From contig SVCQ01000002.1 in the NCBI GenBank assembly GCA_015058275.1, positions 7,648 to 52,901 of the forward strand: DNA of 45,254 bases, given 5' to 3'. A program made the translations under genes and the position numbers. Positions 34,657-42,936 of the stretch are shown here, piece after piece. Under the pieces are notes generated by a model. That model made no database searches. It saw nothing but the letters and a program-made list of their open reading frames with translations, and had not been told where the DNA came from. The first letter of the stretch is position 1. Each line of letters starts with the position of its first letter. This DNA is from Clostridiales bacterium (lineage in GTDB: Bacteria > Bacillota > Clostridia > Peptostreptococcales > Anaerovoracaceae).

Positions 34657-35598
34657 ATGGAAATCAAGGCAGTAAAGTTCAGAAAAGACGGGTTCTACGG
34701 CCAGCCGTTCGCATTCGGCGGTGAAGAAGGACCGGAAAAGTTCGATCCTGAAGTCAGATATCGCGGAAGTCTGCAGAATTATCTCATAGATACGGGCGAT
34801 GAGGTTATCCTGGTAGATACGGGACTCCCGGCAGGAACTCCTGAAGAAGTACCTGATGAGACAAGTCCTGCATACACAGGAAAAGATATCAGCAGCTATA
34901 TGGAAGCGCTTGAGGCACTCGGTTATAAGCCTGAGCAGGTGACAAAGATTCTGCTGACACACAAGCATTCAGACCATTCAGGAGAAATCAGATCATTCCC
35001 GAATGCAAAGATCTACGTAAATGAAGATGAAATGTCGGCAGATGAGCTTCAGGGCGTTGAGAACCTTGTACCTGTTAAATTCACAGACGGAGCTTATCAT
35101 AATTTCCCTGAGAGCCAGAAGATAGCTGAAGGGATCTACATGATCAAAGCCAAGGGCCACACTAACGGCAACAGTATAATCATTGCTGAAAATGAAGGCC
35201 TTTTCTATATGCTGCACGGCGACATCACTTACGTAGATGAAGCTCTTTATGAGAATAAACTCTCTGTAGTCTTTGACGACCTTGGTGCAGCCCGTGAGAC
35301 TCTGGACCGCGTACGCGAGTTTATCAGAAACAATCCGACAGTGTACTGCGGAACACATACTCCACAGGGCTACGAGAACCTCGAAGCCAAGCGTGTAATG
35401 GATCTCGACAACCCGGTTCCTACAGTATATGCAGAGGTCGATTTCAGCAAGGCTCAGGGAACAGGCAAATGGGTATGCTCGATATGCGGTTATGTATATG
35501 ACCCTGCAGAGCACGACGGAGTAGCATTCGAAGATCTTCCGGAAGACTGGAAGTGCCCGCGCTGCAAACAGCCTAAGGAAAAATTCAACAGAGCGTAG
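34657..35598 (+). CDS. Metallo-beta-lactamase-fold protein fused to C-terminal rubredoxin
   Basis: A 313-residue fusion. Residues 1-~260 are a metallo-beta-lactamase fold with [11 protein letters not shown] (His102, His104, Asp106, His107) and later AKGHTNGNS and HGD metal ligands. Residues 271-313 are a complete rubredoxin with C274xxC277 and C300PRC303. The hydrolase domain resembles AHL-lactonase-like proteins, but rubredoxin fusion suggests redox chemistry, as in flavodiiron systems. The downstream flavodoxin-like protein could be a partner. Both metal sites look intact. Confidence 0.9.
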   Translation: MEIKAVKFRKDGFYGQPFAFGGEEGPEKFDPEVRYRGSLQNYLIDTGDEVILVDTGLPAGTPEEVPDETSPAYTGKDISSYMEALEALGYKPEQVTKILLTHKHSDHSGEIRSFPNAKIYVNEDEMSADELQGVENLVPVKFTDGAYHNFPESQKIAEGIYMIKAKGHTNGNSIIIAENEGLFYMLHGDITYVDEALYENKLSVVFDDLGAARETLDRVREFIRNNPTVYCGTHTPQGYENLEAKRVMDLDNPVPTVYAEVDFSKAQGTGKWVCSICGYVYDPAEHDGVAFEDLPEDWKCPRCKQPKEKFNRA

Positions 35599-35617
35599 AT
35601 ATAAGGAGATAAAAGGG

Positions 35618-36130
35618 ATGAAAATCACAATTCTGAACGGAAGCCCAAGAAAAGAGAACACGGCAGCCATGGCAGAAGCCTTTGCGGAAGGCGCAAGGGA
35701 AGCAGGTCATGAGGTAGAGATCCTTCAGGTAGGCAAGATGAAGATCAACGGATGCCTCGGCTGTGAGTACTGCCACACAAAAGGAGAAGGCAAATGCGTA
35801 CAGAAGGATGACATGGATAAGGTCATCCCTGCATATATGGACAGCGACATGCTCGTATTCGCAACTCCTGTCTACTATTTCGATATGACAGCTCAGCTGG
35901 CAGCAGCTATCCAGAGAGTATACTGCATCGGAAAGCCGGCAAAGGCAACAAAGGCAGCGATGCTCATCAGCTCGGGCTCACCTGGAACAGGTGAGGGAGC
36001 AGCCGTATCCTACAAAAACATGCTCGCGTACATGGGCATTGAAGATGCCGGAGTATGCGCGCTTGCCGGAGAAGAGTGCAAGTCAGAAGAAAAGCTTGCG
36101 GAGATCCGTGCGTGGGCGAAGAGCCTGTAG
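35618..36130 (+). CDS. Flavodoxin-like NAD(P)H-dependent FMN reductase
   Basis: A 170-residue protein: ILNGSPRKENTAAMAEAF is the FMN phosphate-binding loop, GCLGCEYCHTKGEGKC carries a Cys motif seen in iron-sulfur flavoprotein-like members, and ATPVYYFDMTAQLAAAIQR is the second flavin loop. Last gene of the redox operon; likely electron donor or quinone/FMN reductase. Confidence 0.93.
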   Translation: MKITILNGSPRKENTAAMAEAFAEGAREAGHEVEILQVGKMKINGCLGCEYCHTKGEGKCVQKDDMDKVIPAYMDSDMLVFATPVYYFDMTAQLAAAIQRVYCIGKPAKATKAAMLISSGSPGTGEGAAVSYKNMLAYMGIEDAGVCALAGEECKSEEKLAEIRAWAKSL

Positions 36131-36162
36131 AACTGAGAGCGATCAGTACAATACTTAAAAAG

Positions 36163-36190
36163 GCCAGGGCACAAAAGTGTCCTGGCTTTT
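36163..36190 (+). terminator. Terminator of the redox operon
   Basis: GCCAGGGCAC pairs with GTGTCCTGGC (10 bp, one G-U) over an AAAA loop and is followed by TTTT. Repeat copy B begins at once after it. Confidence 0.88.
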
Positions 36191-36193
36191 AAC

Positions 36194-36322
36194 GTGGTGC
36201 GCGCGGCTGGTTAACAAAATCGCTGAACCCCAGTAATTTCAAGGAGTACAACGATTTTGAAAAATTGGCAAGAATCGGGAACTATGCATTCAAGTGTCGG
36301 AACAAAGCACGCTATTGTCGTC
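36194..36322. repeat. Decayed tRNA-Arg 3'-end repeat, copy B
   Basis: TGGTGCGCGCGGC matches 13 bases of the complement of the tRNA-Arg 3' end, then AAATCGCTG, CAGTAATTTCAA, GATTTTGAAAA, CTATGCAT, GTCGGAA and ATTGTCGTCA follow in the order of copy A. Overall similarity to copy A is roughly two thirds by eye. Confidence 0.6.
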
Positions 36323-36347
36323 AAATAATAGCTTAGATAAATAATCG

Positions 36348-36375
36348 TTGAAAGATTATAGGAGGATGATATAAT
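36348..36375 (+). promoter_or_regulatory. Promoter of candidate small RNA
   Basis: TTGAAA (36348-36353), 16-bp spacer, perfect TATAAT (36370-36375). Predicted start at ~36382. An ATG with AGGAGG in front overlaps the -10 box and would therefore not be in this transcript. Confidence 0.6.
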
Positions 36376-36381
36376 GTCTTT

Positions 36382-36479
36382 ACATTATTAAATACGGTAG
36401 GTCTTTTCCGGCCAGACCAGTCGCAGGTATGAGTGCGTCAGGATATACGTGATACAGGCACGTTGTCCTGACGCTTTTT
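36382..36479 (+). ncRNA. Candidate ~98-nt small RNA or leader upstream of ORF6N gene
   Basis: The segment between a good promoter and an intrinsic terminator (GCGTCAGGA at 36435-36443 with TCCTGACGC at 36466-36474, then five T) has no credible reading frame. A second hairpin, GGTCT/AGACC, lies at 36400-36418. It could be a free-standing small RNA or an attenuator/riboswitch controlling the gene at 36540. I do not recognise a known riboswitch consensus. Confidence 0.4.
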
Positions 36480-36500
36480 GTATATAAACAGGAGATAATC

Positions 36501-36525
36501 GTGAAGTCACATTTTGCGACTTCAC
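36501..36525. promoter_or_regulatory. Inverted repeat before ORF6N ribosome binding site
   Basis: GTGAAGTC and GACTTCAC form a perfect 8-bp repeat with a 9-nt loop, five bases before GGAGGG. It could be a repressor operator or an RNA hairpin that modulates translation. Confidence 0.55.
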
Positions 36526-36539
36526 AGGAAGGAGGGTTT

Positions 36540-37466
36540 ATGGCAAATACGAATAGAAAAACTGAAATTGTTCCGGTAACAATCCAAGAAAACGACATCG
36601 GAAATCTGATATATACAATCAGAGATAAGCAAGTAATGCTGGATTGTGATTTGGCGAAGTTGTATCAGGTTGAAACGGGGGCATTGAATCGTGCAATGAA
36701 GCGTAATGAGAAAAGGTTCCCTGAAGACTTTTGTTTTCAACTGACAGAGGAAGAGTTTTTGAGATGCCAAACTGGCATCTCAAAAACTGCTGATACAGCA
36801 GGCCGCGGAGGCAGAAGGTACATGCCATATGCTTTTACGGAGCAAGGGATATCAATGCTCTCTGCAGTGCTTCATAGTGATGTAGCTATAAATGTAAGTA
36901 TAGATATTATGAGAGCATTCGTTGAAATGCGAAAGTTTTTTGTTGCAAACTCGCTTCTGTTGAGCCGCATTGATGAGTTGGAAGTTAAGCAATTGGAATA
37001 CCAGAAAAGTACTAACGAGAAATTTGGCAAGGTATTTCAGTATATTGAGGATCATGCAGAATCAGAGCAGAAAATATTCTTTGATGGACAGATTTATGAT
37101 GCTTTCAGCCTGATTATATCTATCATCCGGAAAGCTTGCAGCGAAATTATCCTGATTGACGGATATGTTGATATAGATACGTTGAACATCCTTGCGAAGA
37201 AAAATGCCGGTGTGGATGTGAAGATTTACACATATGCAAGTGCGAAACTGTCAAACAGAGACGTGGCCAGCTTCAACGCACAGTATCCGACGCTAACAGT
37301 AAAGAAGACTCAGGTCTTCCATGATCGATTCATTATTCTTGATAGAAAGACAGCTTATCATGTTGGTGCATCCATCAAGGATGCTGGGAGAAAATGCTTT
37401 GGTATTACTCTTTTGGAGGATAATGGAGTGGTAACAGAATTGTTGAACCGGTTGTATAACCATTGA
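36540..37466 (+). CDS. ORF6N-domain protein with PLD-like C-terminal domain
   Basis: A 308-residue protein from ATG 36540 with a strong GGAAGGAGGG site; GTG 36501 would add 13 residues. Residues ~15-110 are an ORF6N/KilA-like phage DNA-binding domain (YTIRDKQVMLDCDLAKLYQVETGALNRAMKRN-type core; FCFQLTEEEF; YAFTEQGISMLSAVL). After a coiled coil, the C-terminal half (~185-308) has VFHDRFIILDRK and HVGASIKDAG, as in the degenerate PLD-like domain that often accompanies ORF6N. Such proteins are typical of prophages and islands. No other phage genes are nearby. Its AT-richer codon use stands out from flanking housekeeping genes by eye. Confidence 0.88.
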   Translation: MANTNRKTEIVPVTIQENDIGNLIYTIRDKQVMLDCDLAKLYQVETGALNRAMKRNEKRFPEDFCFQLTEEEFLRCQTGISKTADTAGRGGRRYMPYAFTEQGISMLSAVLHSDVAINVSIDIMRAFVEMRKFFVANSLLLSRIDELEVKQLEYQKSTNEKFGKVFQYIEDHAESEQKIFFDGQIYDAFSLIISIIRKACSEIILIDGYVDIDTLNILAKKNAGVDVKIYTYASAKLSNRDVASFNAQYPTLTVKKTQVFHDRFIILDRKTAYHVGASIKDAGRKCFGITLLEDNGVVTELLNRLYNH

Positions 37467-37814
37467 CAGTGCAAGAGTAACCATAAAATGCATAAGAAAA
37501 AGCCGCAACCCTCGCAATTGCAAGATGTTACGACTATTGTGGTGGAGCGTAGCGGCCGATTGCAGCCGCTCAGCCTTCGCTTCGCTCGCCTTCCCGGGCA
37601 ATCCGCGCATAGGACTTTCCATGACTCCGACTGCGCCTGCCGGCTTGTCGCTCGTCAGGACAAGTCTCGAACGAGGCTCGAAGACTTTGGGCTTGGCTGA
37701 AACGCTTGAAATGAAAGGAGTTGAGCACGCCATCCCGTTTCATCCAACCACAAATCCAACCACCTGTGACAAAAACAGTGCGATACGCTCTACACAGCTA
37801 TATGTCCCTGCCGC
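37467..37814. repeat. Gene-free region with repeat block D
   Basis: No convincing gene. The stretch 37548-37693 is a diverged copy of 43290-43420: both contain GCGGCCGA-TGCAGCCGCTC, a CTTCG-rich palindromic patch, TCCGCGCAT-GGACTTTCCATGA and CGTCAGGACAAGTCTC in the same order. Open frames through it on either strand are low-complexity and differ between copies. Confidence 0.6.
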
Positions 37815-38459
37815 TTAATCGATGCTCGTTGCATTCATTCCGAGACTGCTGAATTCCGCCGATTTTACTTTCAGTTCCTTTGTGCCCGCCTCGGCATCGT
37901 AGTTATCGGCATCCTTCCCATCTGCTCTTCCGTCGAACTCAACTTTGTAAACAAACGGGCCATAACTCATCCAGAACTCCATGTCGTCAAGGAAGAAGCT
38001 TCCCTCATAGGTCCATCCTTCGTCAACAAGCTCCTGTCCGGTCTTTCCTTTCAATGCATCGAGCTCATCCTGAGTCAGAATCTGATCACTCAGGATCTCG
38101 AATTTATTTATCTCAAGCGGTGCGACGATCTCATTCTGCTTCTCTTCAAAGCCGTCTTCCATGATGTCGATACCGAAATATGCCTGCATGACATCTTCAG
38201 GCATGTCAGCCCTGACGCGGTAATACGTATCACCGTATTTGAAGGCGCACACTACCCTGCCGTTGCCGACCTCGCGCTGAGGCTCTGTTTTGTTTTCCAG
38301 AGCTTCGACATCTCCGATAGTCTTGAGCGAATCTGCTGTCAGCACTTCTGCAGAATCGGAGCTGCTGTCCGATCCATCGCTATTGTTTGATCCGCCGCAT
38401 CCCGCCAGCACTGATACCACTATCACAAGGGCTAACGCAAATGATAAATACTTTTTCAT
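37815..38459 (-). CDS. Lipoprotein of unknown function
   Basis: A 214-residue predicted lipoprotein with lipobox VLAGC (Cys20) and a Ser/Asp-rich linker, then a globular domain with no recognised family. It contains GNGRVVCAFKYGDTYYRVRADMP and LTQDELDALKGKTGQELVDEGW, the latter like SmpA/DUF4-type small repeat motifs in secreted Clostridial lipoproteins. It begins 8 bp after the upstream small membrane protein gene and is the last gene of a three-gene surface operon. Confidence 0.82.
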   Translation of the reverse strand: MKKYLSFALALVIVVSVLAGCGGSNNSDGSDSSSDSAEVLTADSLKTIGDVEALENKTEPQREVGNGRVVCAFKYGDTYYRVRADMPEDVMQAYFGIDIMEDGFEEKQNEIVAPLEINKFEILSDQILTQDELDALKGKTGQELVDEGWTYEGSFFLDDMEFWMSYGPFVYKVEFDGRADGKDADNYDAEAGTKELKVKSAEFSSLGMNATSID

Positions 38460-38467
38460 GATTATTT

Positions 38468-38737
38468 CTATTCTGCGATAGTATCGCTGTCCCCTGTCTC
38501 CGGCTCGCTTGCGACCTTCGGTTCAATCGTGACGTCCACCGTGTCGCTGTTCCCTGCATCGTCAGCCGCTTCCGGACCGGTCTTGCCCTTGTTGAACGCG
38601 CTGAGACACGCGATAAGGGCTCCGCCGACGAATACAGCGAGCCACGCGTGCTTGTAAGTTCCGGCTAGCGTACCCCAGATTATCATGACCACCACGGAGG
38701 CGATGCTTATGATCGTGTTGATGTTTTTGTTCTTCAT
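38468..38737 (-). CDS. Small two-helix membrane protein
   Basis: An 89-residue protein from ATG 38737 with AGAAAGGAAG in front (a longer frame to 38806 overlaps the upstream gene). Two hydrophobic segments (TIISIASVVVMIIWGTLAG and AWLAVFVGGALIACLSAF) are followed by an acidic tail. Middle gene of the surface operon. No family recognised. Confidence 0.75.
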   Translation of the reverse strand: MKNKNINTIISIASVVVMIIWGTLAGTYKHAWLAVFVGGALIACLSAFNKGKTGPEAADDAGNSDTVDVTIEPKVASEPETGDSDTIAE

Positions 38738-38759
38738 GGTATTCTTCCTTTCTGATCGA

Positions 38760-40796
38760 TTATCTGTTCCTGCCGGACCACTTTCTGCCTGCTGCAACCC
38801 CGGCAAGTCCTAACGCGGATACGGCCATCAGCACGATCCATGCATACAAGGTGCTGTCATCTCCGGTCTTCACGCCGGATGATTTGCCCTTGTCCTTGCT
38901 TCCGGTGTCTGTCGCTTCGGCGGTCTTCCATATGGCCTTGAATGTATGATCTTCGCTGACCGTATATTTATCTCCCGCATTGTATTTGGAGCCTTCCCAG
39001 TAATCGAATTCATATCCCGTCCTGGTCGGCAGAGGAAGCGTGATGACAGTGCCAAACGCAACTTTTTGGGTGACCTTGCCGGTCTTTTCGTTGAGCGTGC
39101 CGCCGTTAAGATCATATGTGATGATGAATTCATCGGTCGTCGGCACAGGCACGTAATCCGGCTCTGTATACGGGAATTTGACATATTTGTACTCCCAAAG
39201 CCATTTTTCAGATGACGGGTTCCATTGCCATGCGCCTTCCGAAGTTGCATATTCTTTATTGATCAAAGCTCCGGCATTCTTGAGGCCCTGACCTGCCGAC
39301 CAGCAGTCAAACGCCGATCCGCCCCCTGCGATCATCTCAAGCGACGAATCTGCATCAACTTCGCTGTTACCGATATCGTTTGTCCCGGTCACACCCTTGT
39401 TTGATGTGCCGGAAGCCTTGACCGTTACTACGGCTCCGTCCTGCACCTTTATCGGGCACCAAAGATACATGCCTTTGCATTTCCCGTTTGGTCCCACAGC
39501 CACGTTCAGCGAGGCTGTTTTAACAACAAGCCCCTCATCTGCATCTATGCCGCAGGTTGTGAGATTCCCGTTTGCATTGTTCTTACCGAGCTCGATCGAC
39601 AGACTGTCAGAGGCTCCGCCCGTAATGGTCAGTGTGCCCCAACATTCTACGCCGCTGATGAATTCCTTTGGCTTATCACCTTGATTATAACCAGTTCCGG
39701 TCAACTGTATTTTGCTGCTGCCTGAAAGGACTAAATTGAGATCTCCTGTGGCATATATACCTGCCACAATGTTGCCTTCTTTCAGAGAAAAATCTTTCAG
39801 GTCAATGACAGCATCTGTGAGCGTAAGTGTGTTGCTTCCCTTGTCATACTCGATCGTGCCGGTATGGTACTCATGGCCGGAGTCTACCGTGCCTGATCCT
39901 GTGATCTCTCTTCCGTTTATCAGGAGCCTGCCTGCATCTACCAGAGCCCGGCTTCCTTTGAATTCTACATATTTATAATCAGTGAGAACTGATGTTGGAT
40001 CCCACTTCGTAGGTTCCGGTTGTGTTCCGTTCTTGTCAGTACTGACCCAAGCATTATCCTTCATGGTCTCCGACAGGATATAGTACTGAAACGCATTATT
40101 GTTTGACTTTGTCACGAGCCATGAATCATCTTCGACCGATGATTTCCCGAAGGACCTGTCATATACACCGGTCAGAGTGCCGCCGTCAACAGTCACTTTT
40201 GCGCTATTCTTCAAGTTGAAGCCCTGGTAGGTCGCGCTTATGCCATTGCCACCCTCTGTGCCATTAACACCCATGGTGACATCGAGAGTACTGCCGTCGA
40301 CTGTCAGCTTTCTGCTGCTGTCGATGCCGTAGTATTTCAATACTCTTGCACCCGGCTTATCGATGCTGATACTGAGTGATCCGCTGCCGCTTATGGTGAG
40401 TGCATCCTCGGCCATTATGCCGTAAACATACTCTTTAGAGTTATAGACCTCGCTTTGTTCACTTACTATGATGCTGTTGGTTCCGATCAGTCTGACAGTG
40501 ATCTCACTCCATGCATTGATGCCGCAGGCATAGTTGTTATCTATCGAAGTATTCCGGTATTTGCTAAGATCAAGTTCCGCGTTGTTCAGTGTCAGAGTTT
40601 TCGTGTTTCTGTCGTAACTGACCTTGCCGTCGCCAAGAACATCATTGCTGTTGGCGTTCGTTACCTGTACTCCAAGAACATAAAGCGAATCGCCCCAGCC
40701 GCGATCAGGTTCATCGTTGGCGAAAACTGCAAGAGGCATCATCGCAATGGCAAGGCAAAGTGTCAAAAGCATTGCCGCACATTTATTCAGTTTCAT
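38760..40796 (-). CDS. Cell-surface protein with repeat domains and KTGD-type anchor
   Basis: A 678-residue secreted protein. Signal peptide (1-26, ending AVFA); two related beta-rich repeats, one opening DSLYVLGVQVTNANSNDVLG with KTLTLNNAELDL, the other RLLINGREITGSGTVD with NTLTLTDAVIDL, resembling right-handed beta-helix or carbohydrate-binding repeats. A Listeria-Bacteroides (InlB B) repeat follows at ~560-630 (YDLNGGTLNEKTG, RTGYEFDYWEG, AGDKYTV, FKAIWK). The C-terminus has GVKTGDDS, a hydrophobic helix and a basic tail, a sortase-like or KTGD-type anchor. AAAGGGGGAG precedes ATG. Adhesion or matrix binding is likely. Confidence 0.88.
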   Translation of the reverse strand: MKLNKCAAMLLTLCLAIAMMPLAVFANDEPDRGWGDSLYVLGVQVTNANSNDVLGDGKVSYDRNTKTLTLNNAELDLSKYRNTSIDNNYACGINAWSEITVRLIGTNSIIVSEQSEVYNSKEYVYGIMAEDALTISGSGSLSISIDKPGARVLKYYGIDSSRKLTVDGSTLDVTMGVNGTEGGNGISATYQGFNLKNSAKVTVDGGTLTGVYDRSFGKSSVEDDSWLVTKSNNNAFQYYILSETMKDNAWVSTDKNGTQPEPTKWDPTSVLTDYKYVEFKGSRALVDAGRLLINGREITGSGTVDSGHEYHTGTIEYDKGSNTLTLTDAVIDLKDFSLKEGNIVAGIYATGDLNLVLSGSSKIQLTGTGYNQGDKPKEFISGVECWGTLTITGGASDSLSIELGKNNANGNLTTCGIDADEGLVVKTASLNVAVGPNGKCKGMYLWCPIKVQDGAVVTVKASGTSNKGVTGTNDIGNSEVDADSSLEMIAGGGSAFDCWSAGQGLKNAGALINKEYATSEGAWQWNPSSEKWLWEYKYVKFPYTEPDYVPVPTTDEFIITYDLNGGTLNEKTGKVTQKVAFGTVITLPLPTRTGYEFDYWEGSKYNAGDKYTVSEDHTFKAIWKTAEATDTGSKDKGKSSGVKTGDDSTLYAWIVLMAVSALGLAGVAAGRKWSGRNR

Positions 40797-40836
40797 GGTC
40801 TCCCCCTTTTAAATATGTAACGAATCCTTTGAAAAG

Positions 40837-40907
40837 ATTTTACCATTTACATGTGTCTGGTGTTTTTCGCTTAAGCGCAGGCGGTCGATATCGGCGACTG
40901 AGTGGTA
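40837..40907 (-). promoter_or_regulatory. Promoter of the surface operon with dyad element (copy 1)
   Basis: On the minus strand a predicted -10 TAAAAT (40837-40842) lacks a -35. A 29-bp element (40879-40907) shares 24 of 29 bases with one at 42978-43006. Its core is GTCG-N7-CGAC (40884-40898), centred ~49 bp upstream of the -10 edge, that is about -61, the usual position of a class I activator. Confidence 0.55.
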
Positions 40908-40953
40908 CTGCTGTTATGCATGTGCCGGCCGTCCTCGGGAGACTGATTTATGC

Positions 40954-40959
40954 TATACT
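40954..40959 (+). promoter_or_regulatory. Extended -10 of the LytTR gene
   Basis: TGCTATACT (TGnTATACT, hexamer 40954-40959) lies only ~9 bp before ATG 40969, so transcription would begin within a few bases of the start codon. Confidence 0.45.
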
Positions 40960-40968
40960 ATTGAGGCC

Positions 40969-41436
40969 ATGAAAAAAACCAATATAAGATTTGAGCAGGA
41001 TAAGAACAAGAAGGATATTGATGTGGTCTTCAGCGCATCGGAAGAAGATGAGCAGATAAGGTCTTTGATGGACAGAGTGCGTGATCCTCTCGCGGGGACT
41101 CTGACCGTCTACGATTCTGCTTCTTCGGCTGTCACCATACCCGAAACGGATATCGTGAGCATATCGACCCACAACAAGAAGCTGAATGTCACGACTGAAG
41201 ACGGAGTCTACGAACTCCGGATGCCGCTTTACGAGGCGATGAAGTTGCTGCACCCGGGCGCATTCATGCAGATCTCTCGCTACGAGGTGGTCAATCTCGA
41301 CAAGGTGAAGCGTTTCGACTTCTCTATTGCGGGGCAGCTGCAGATAGAAATGAAGAACGGAATGAAAACATGGGCATCGAGAAGGTTCATATCGGATATA
41401 AAGAAAAGACTGAAAGAAAGAGAGAACATCAGATGA
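40969..41436 (+). CDS. LytTR-domain transcriptional regulator
   Basis: A 155-residue protein without a receiver domain. The LytTR DNA-binding domain occupies the C-terminal ~100 residues: IVSISTHNKKLNVTTEDGVYELRMPLYEAMKLL, FMQISRYEVVNLDKV and TWASRRFISDIKKRL. Stand-alone LytTR proteins paired with DUF3021 membrane proteins act as small regulatory systems in which the membrane protein inhibits the regulator. It overlaps the DUF3021 gene by four bases and is divergent from the surface operon, its likely target. Confidence 0.93.
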   Translation: MKKTNIRFEQDKNKKDIDVVFSASEEDEQIRSLMDRVRDPLAGTLTVYDSASSAVTIPETDIVSISTHNKKLNVTTEDGVYELRMPLYEAMKLLHPGAFMQISRYEVVNLDKVKRFDFSIAGQLQIEMKNGMKTWASRRFISDIKKRLKERENIR

Positions 41437-41915
41437 CAGACAACAATATTGTAAAGAGGATAATAAAACTCGCCGCGATCGGCTTCCTGGTCGGGATGGC
41501 AGTCGGAAACCTAATAGCGATCATCTTCTCTTACTTTTCGGGAGGCGAAACGCTGGTGTTCGCGCCGGAGCTTGTCGAAAAGACCGGAAGCGCCGCCGGG
41601 GCTCTTGCCCTGCAGACTTTCATGTCGGGACTGCTGGGCGCCATAGACTTCGGCTCTGTCATACTGTACGATCTGGAGAGACCTCCTCTGACGCTCGTCA
41701 GCATCATCCACTGCACGATATGTCTTGCGGCGTATTTTCCTATCGCATTTTATCTCCACTGGATCAGTCCCACCGCAAAAGACATCGGTCTGATGGCATG
41801 CATAATGATTGCTGCTTACATGGTGATCTGGCTGATCATGTATGTGCGCTGCCGTATCGAGGTCCGCGAAATGAACGAGCTGCTCGGCGCGGACATGCAG
41901 GCGGAGAAAGCCTGA
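41433..41915 (+). CDS. DUF3021 membrane protein (LytTR partner)
   Basis: A 160-residue protein with four hydrophobic segments (KLAAIGFLVGMAVGNLIAIIFSYF; LLGAIDFGSVILY; LVSIIHCTICLAAYFPIAFYL; GLMACIMIAAYMVIWLIMYVRC) and a basic N-terminus, the DUF3021 pattern. ATGA overlap with the LytTR gene indicates coupled synthesis and supports a membrane-anchored anti-regulator role. Confidence 0.92.
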   Translation: MTDNNIVKRIIKLAAIGFLVGMAVGNLIAIIFSYFSGGETLVFAPELVEKTGSAAGALALQTFMSGLLGAIDFGSVILYDLERPPLTLVSIIHCTICLAAYFPIAFYLHWISPTAKDIGLMACIMIAAYMVIWLIMYVRCRIEVREMNELLGADMQAEKA

Positions 41916-41948
41916 CCTCAGCGGAATGCAGATAGCAAGAATAAAGTA

Positions 41949-41987
41949 ATACCGGCGGGATCATTTGTAACCCTGCCGGTATTTTTT
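41949..41987. terminator. Bidirectional terminator between DUF3021 and lipoprotein genes
   Basis: AATACCGGCGGG pairs with CCCTGCCGGTATT over an 11-nt loop, followed by T residues on the plus strand; A residues precede it, so it can also serve the converging lipoprotein gene. Confidence 0.85.
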
Positions 41988-42018
41988 CTTTGTCCGTTAT
42001 TCGTTTCCTATTGCGGTT

Positions 42019-42873
42019 TTAATTTGTTTTCGACAGTACCATGAGGTACTCGTTTCCGTTCAGCAGCTCACTGCCGTCGAGTACGATGTCGTCTCCGAGC
42101 TTCTTGACCGGATACGTGTGAGTGCCGGTGACATCGGTCGATGTCATCGTTGCACCGTCTGAGGTCACTTCCCATGTGCCCGCGTTGCCATTCATCTCGG
42201 CCGTGCCATCCTCTTTGAAGTTGATGCTTACTTCTTCACCACTGCTTGTCGCATTCTTGAGAGCTTCGGCGTCGCCGTACATGGCTATGCCCATCAGTTT
42301 CATTCCTGTCAGGGTCCACTTGCCGACAAGTTCATCCTTGGACGTGATATCTTTAGCGTCAGCCATGTTGAAGTCTTTTGCATCAGCAAAGATTCCGTCT
42401 TTAGTATAGATCAGCGAAGCTTCCTTCTCCTCCTGTACGATCGTGAGCCAGAGCGCATCTTCTTTATAGCTGATGTCGGCTGTCTCGCCAACCTTGTCGG
42501 TCTCAGTCTCAGGTGTAATGGTGATGACATCATCAGACTTCAGTTCCCATGTGAAATTGGCCGACTCATCCCCGAGGTTGATCACGCCTGTTTTGTTTGC
42601 ATTGATGGTTAAAGTAACGTTACCGTTGCCCTCATCGCTCAGTTCGAGCAGCTCTGTGAAGTTGCCCGCCATGTAAACGCCCTCGGATTCCGCTGCAGCG
42701 AGTTTCCAGTCCCCCGCGAACTTCTCTTCCGGATCAGCCGCCGGTTCCGCTGTCTCTGTGCCGCTGCCGGAATCACTTGATTCGCCCCCTGAAGATCCGC
42801 CGCATGCAGCCAATATGCCCATCGACATGATCATACAGATTGCGATCAGAAGTGTAAGTAGTTTCTTCTTCAT
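42019..42873 (-). CDS. Lipoprotein with two lipocalin-like halves
   Basis: A 284-residue lipoprotein: signal peptide with lipobox ILAAC (Cys24), Ser/Gly/Asp/Glu linker, then two repeats that each open with a W-containing strand, FAGDWKLAAAESEGVYMAG and LVGKWTLTGMKLMGIAMYG, and end with threonine-rich strands (ITPETETD, TSTDVTGTH). This is the layout of lipocalin-like/DUF4923-type beta domains. AAAGGG precedes the start. It shares a promoter element with the surface operon at 40796. Confidence 0.85.
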   Translation of the reverse strand: MKKKLLTLLIAICMIMSMGILAACGGSSGGESSDSGSGTETAEPAADPEEKFAGDWKLAAAESEGVYMAGNFTELLELSDEGNGNVTLTINANKTGVINLGDESANFTWELKSDDVITITPETETDKVGETADISYKEDALWLTIVQEEKEASLIYTKDGIFADAKDFNMADAKDITSKDELVGKWTLTGMKLMGIAMYGDAEALKNATSSGEEVSINFKEDGTAEMNGNAGTWEVTSDGATMTSTDVTGTHTYPVKKLGDDIVLDGSELLNGNEYLMVLSKTN

Positions 42874-42936
42874 TGTTTATCCCTTTCCTGCCGGACCGGC
42901 TTGCGGTCCATTCCCAAAAGTTTTACTGCCAATTGA

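Noticed and set aside
36374-36391. Five-codon leader peptide (MSLHY) with AGGAGG in front, followed by a terminator
   Set aside because: Its ATG overlaps a perfect TATAAT with a good -35, so the transcript from that promoter starts after the ATG; a translation attenuator is therefore unlikely.
37525-37818. Frames on both strands in 37.3-37.8 kb
   Set aside because: They follow the noncoding repeat, lack ribosome binding sites and are not preserved between the two repeat copies.
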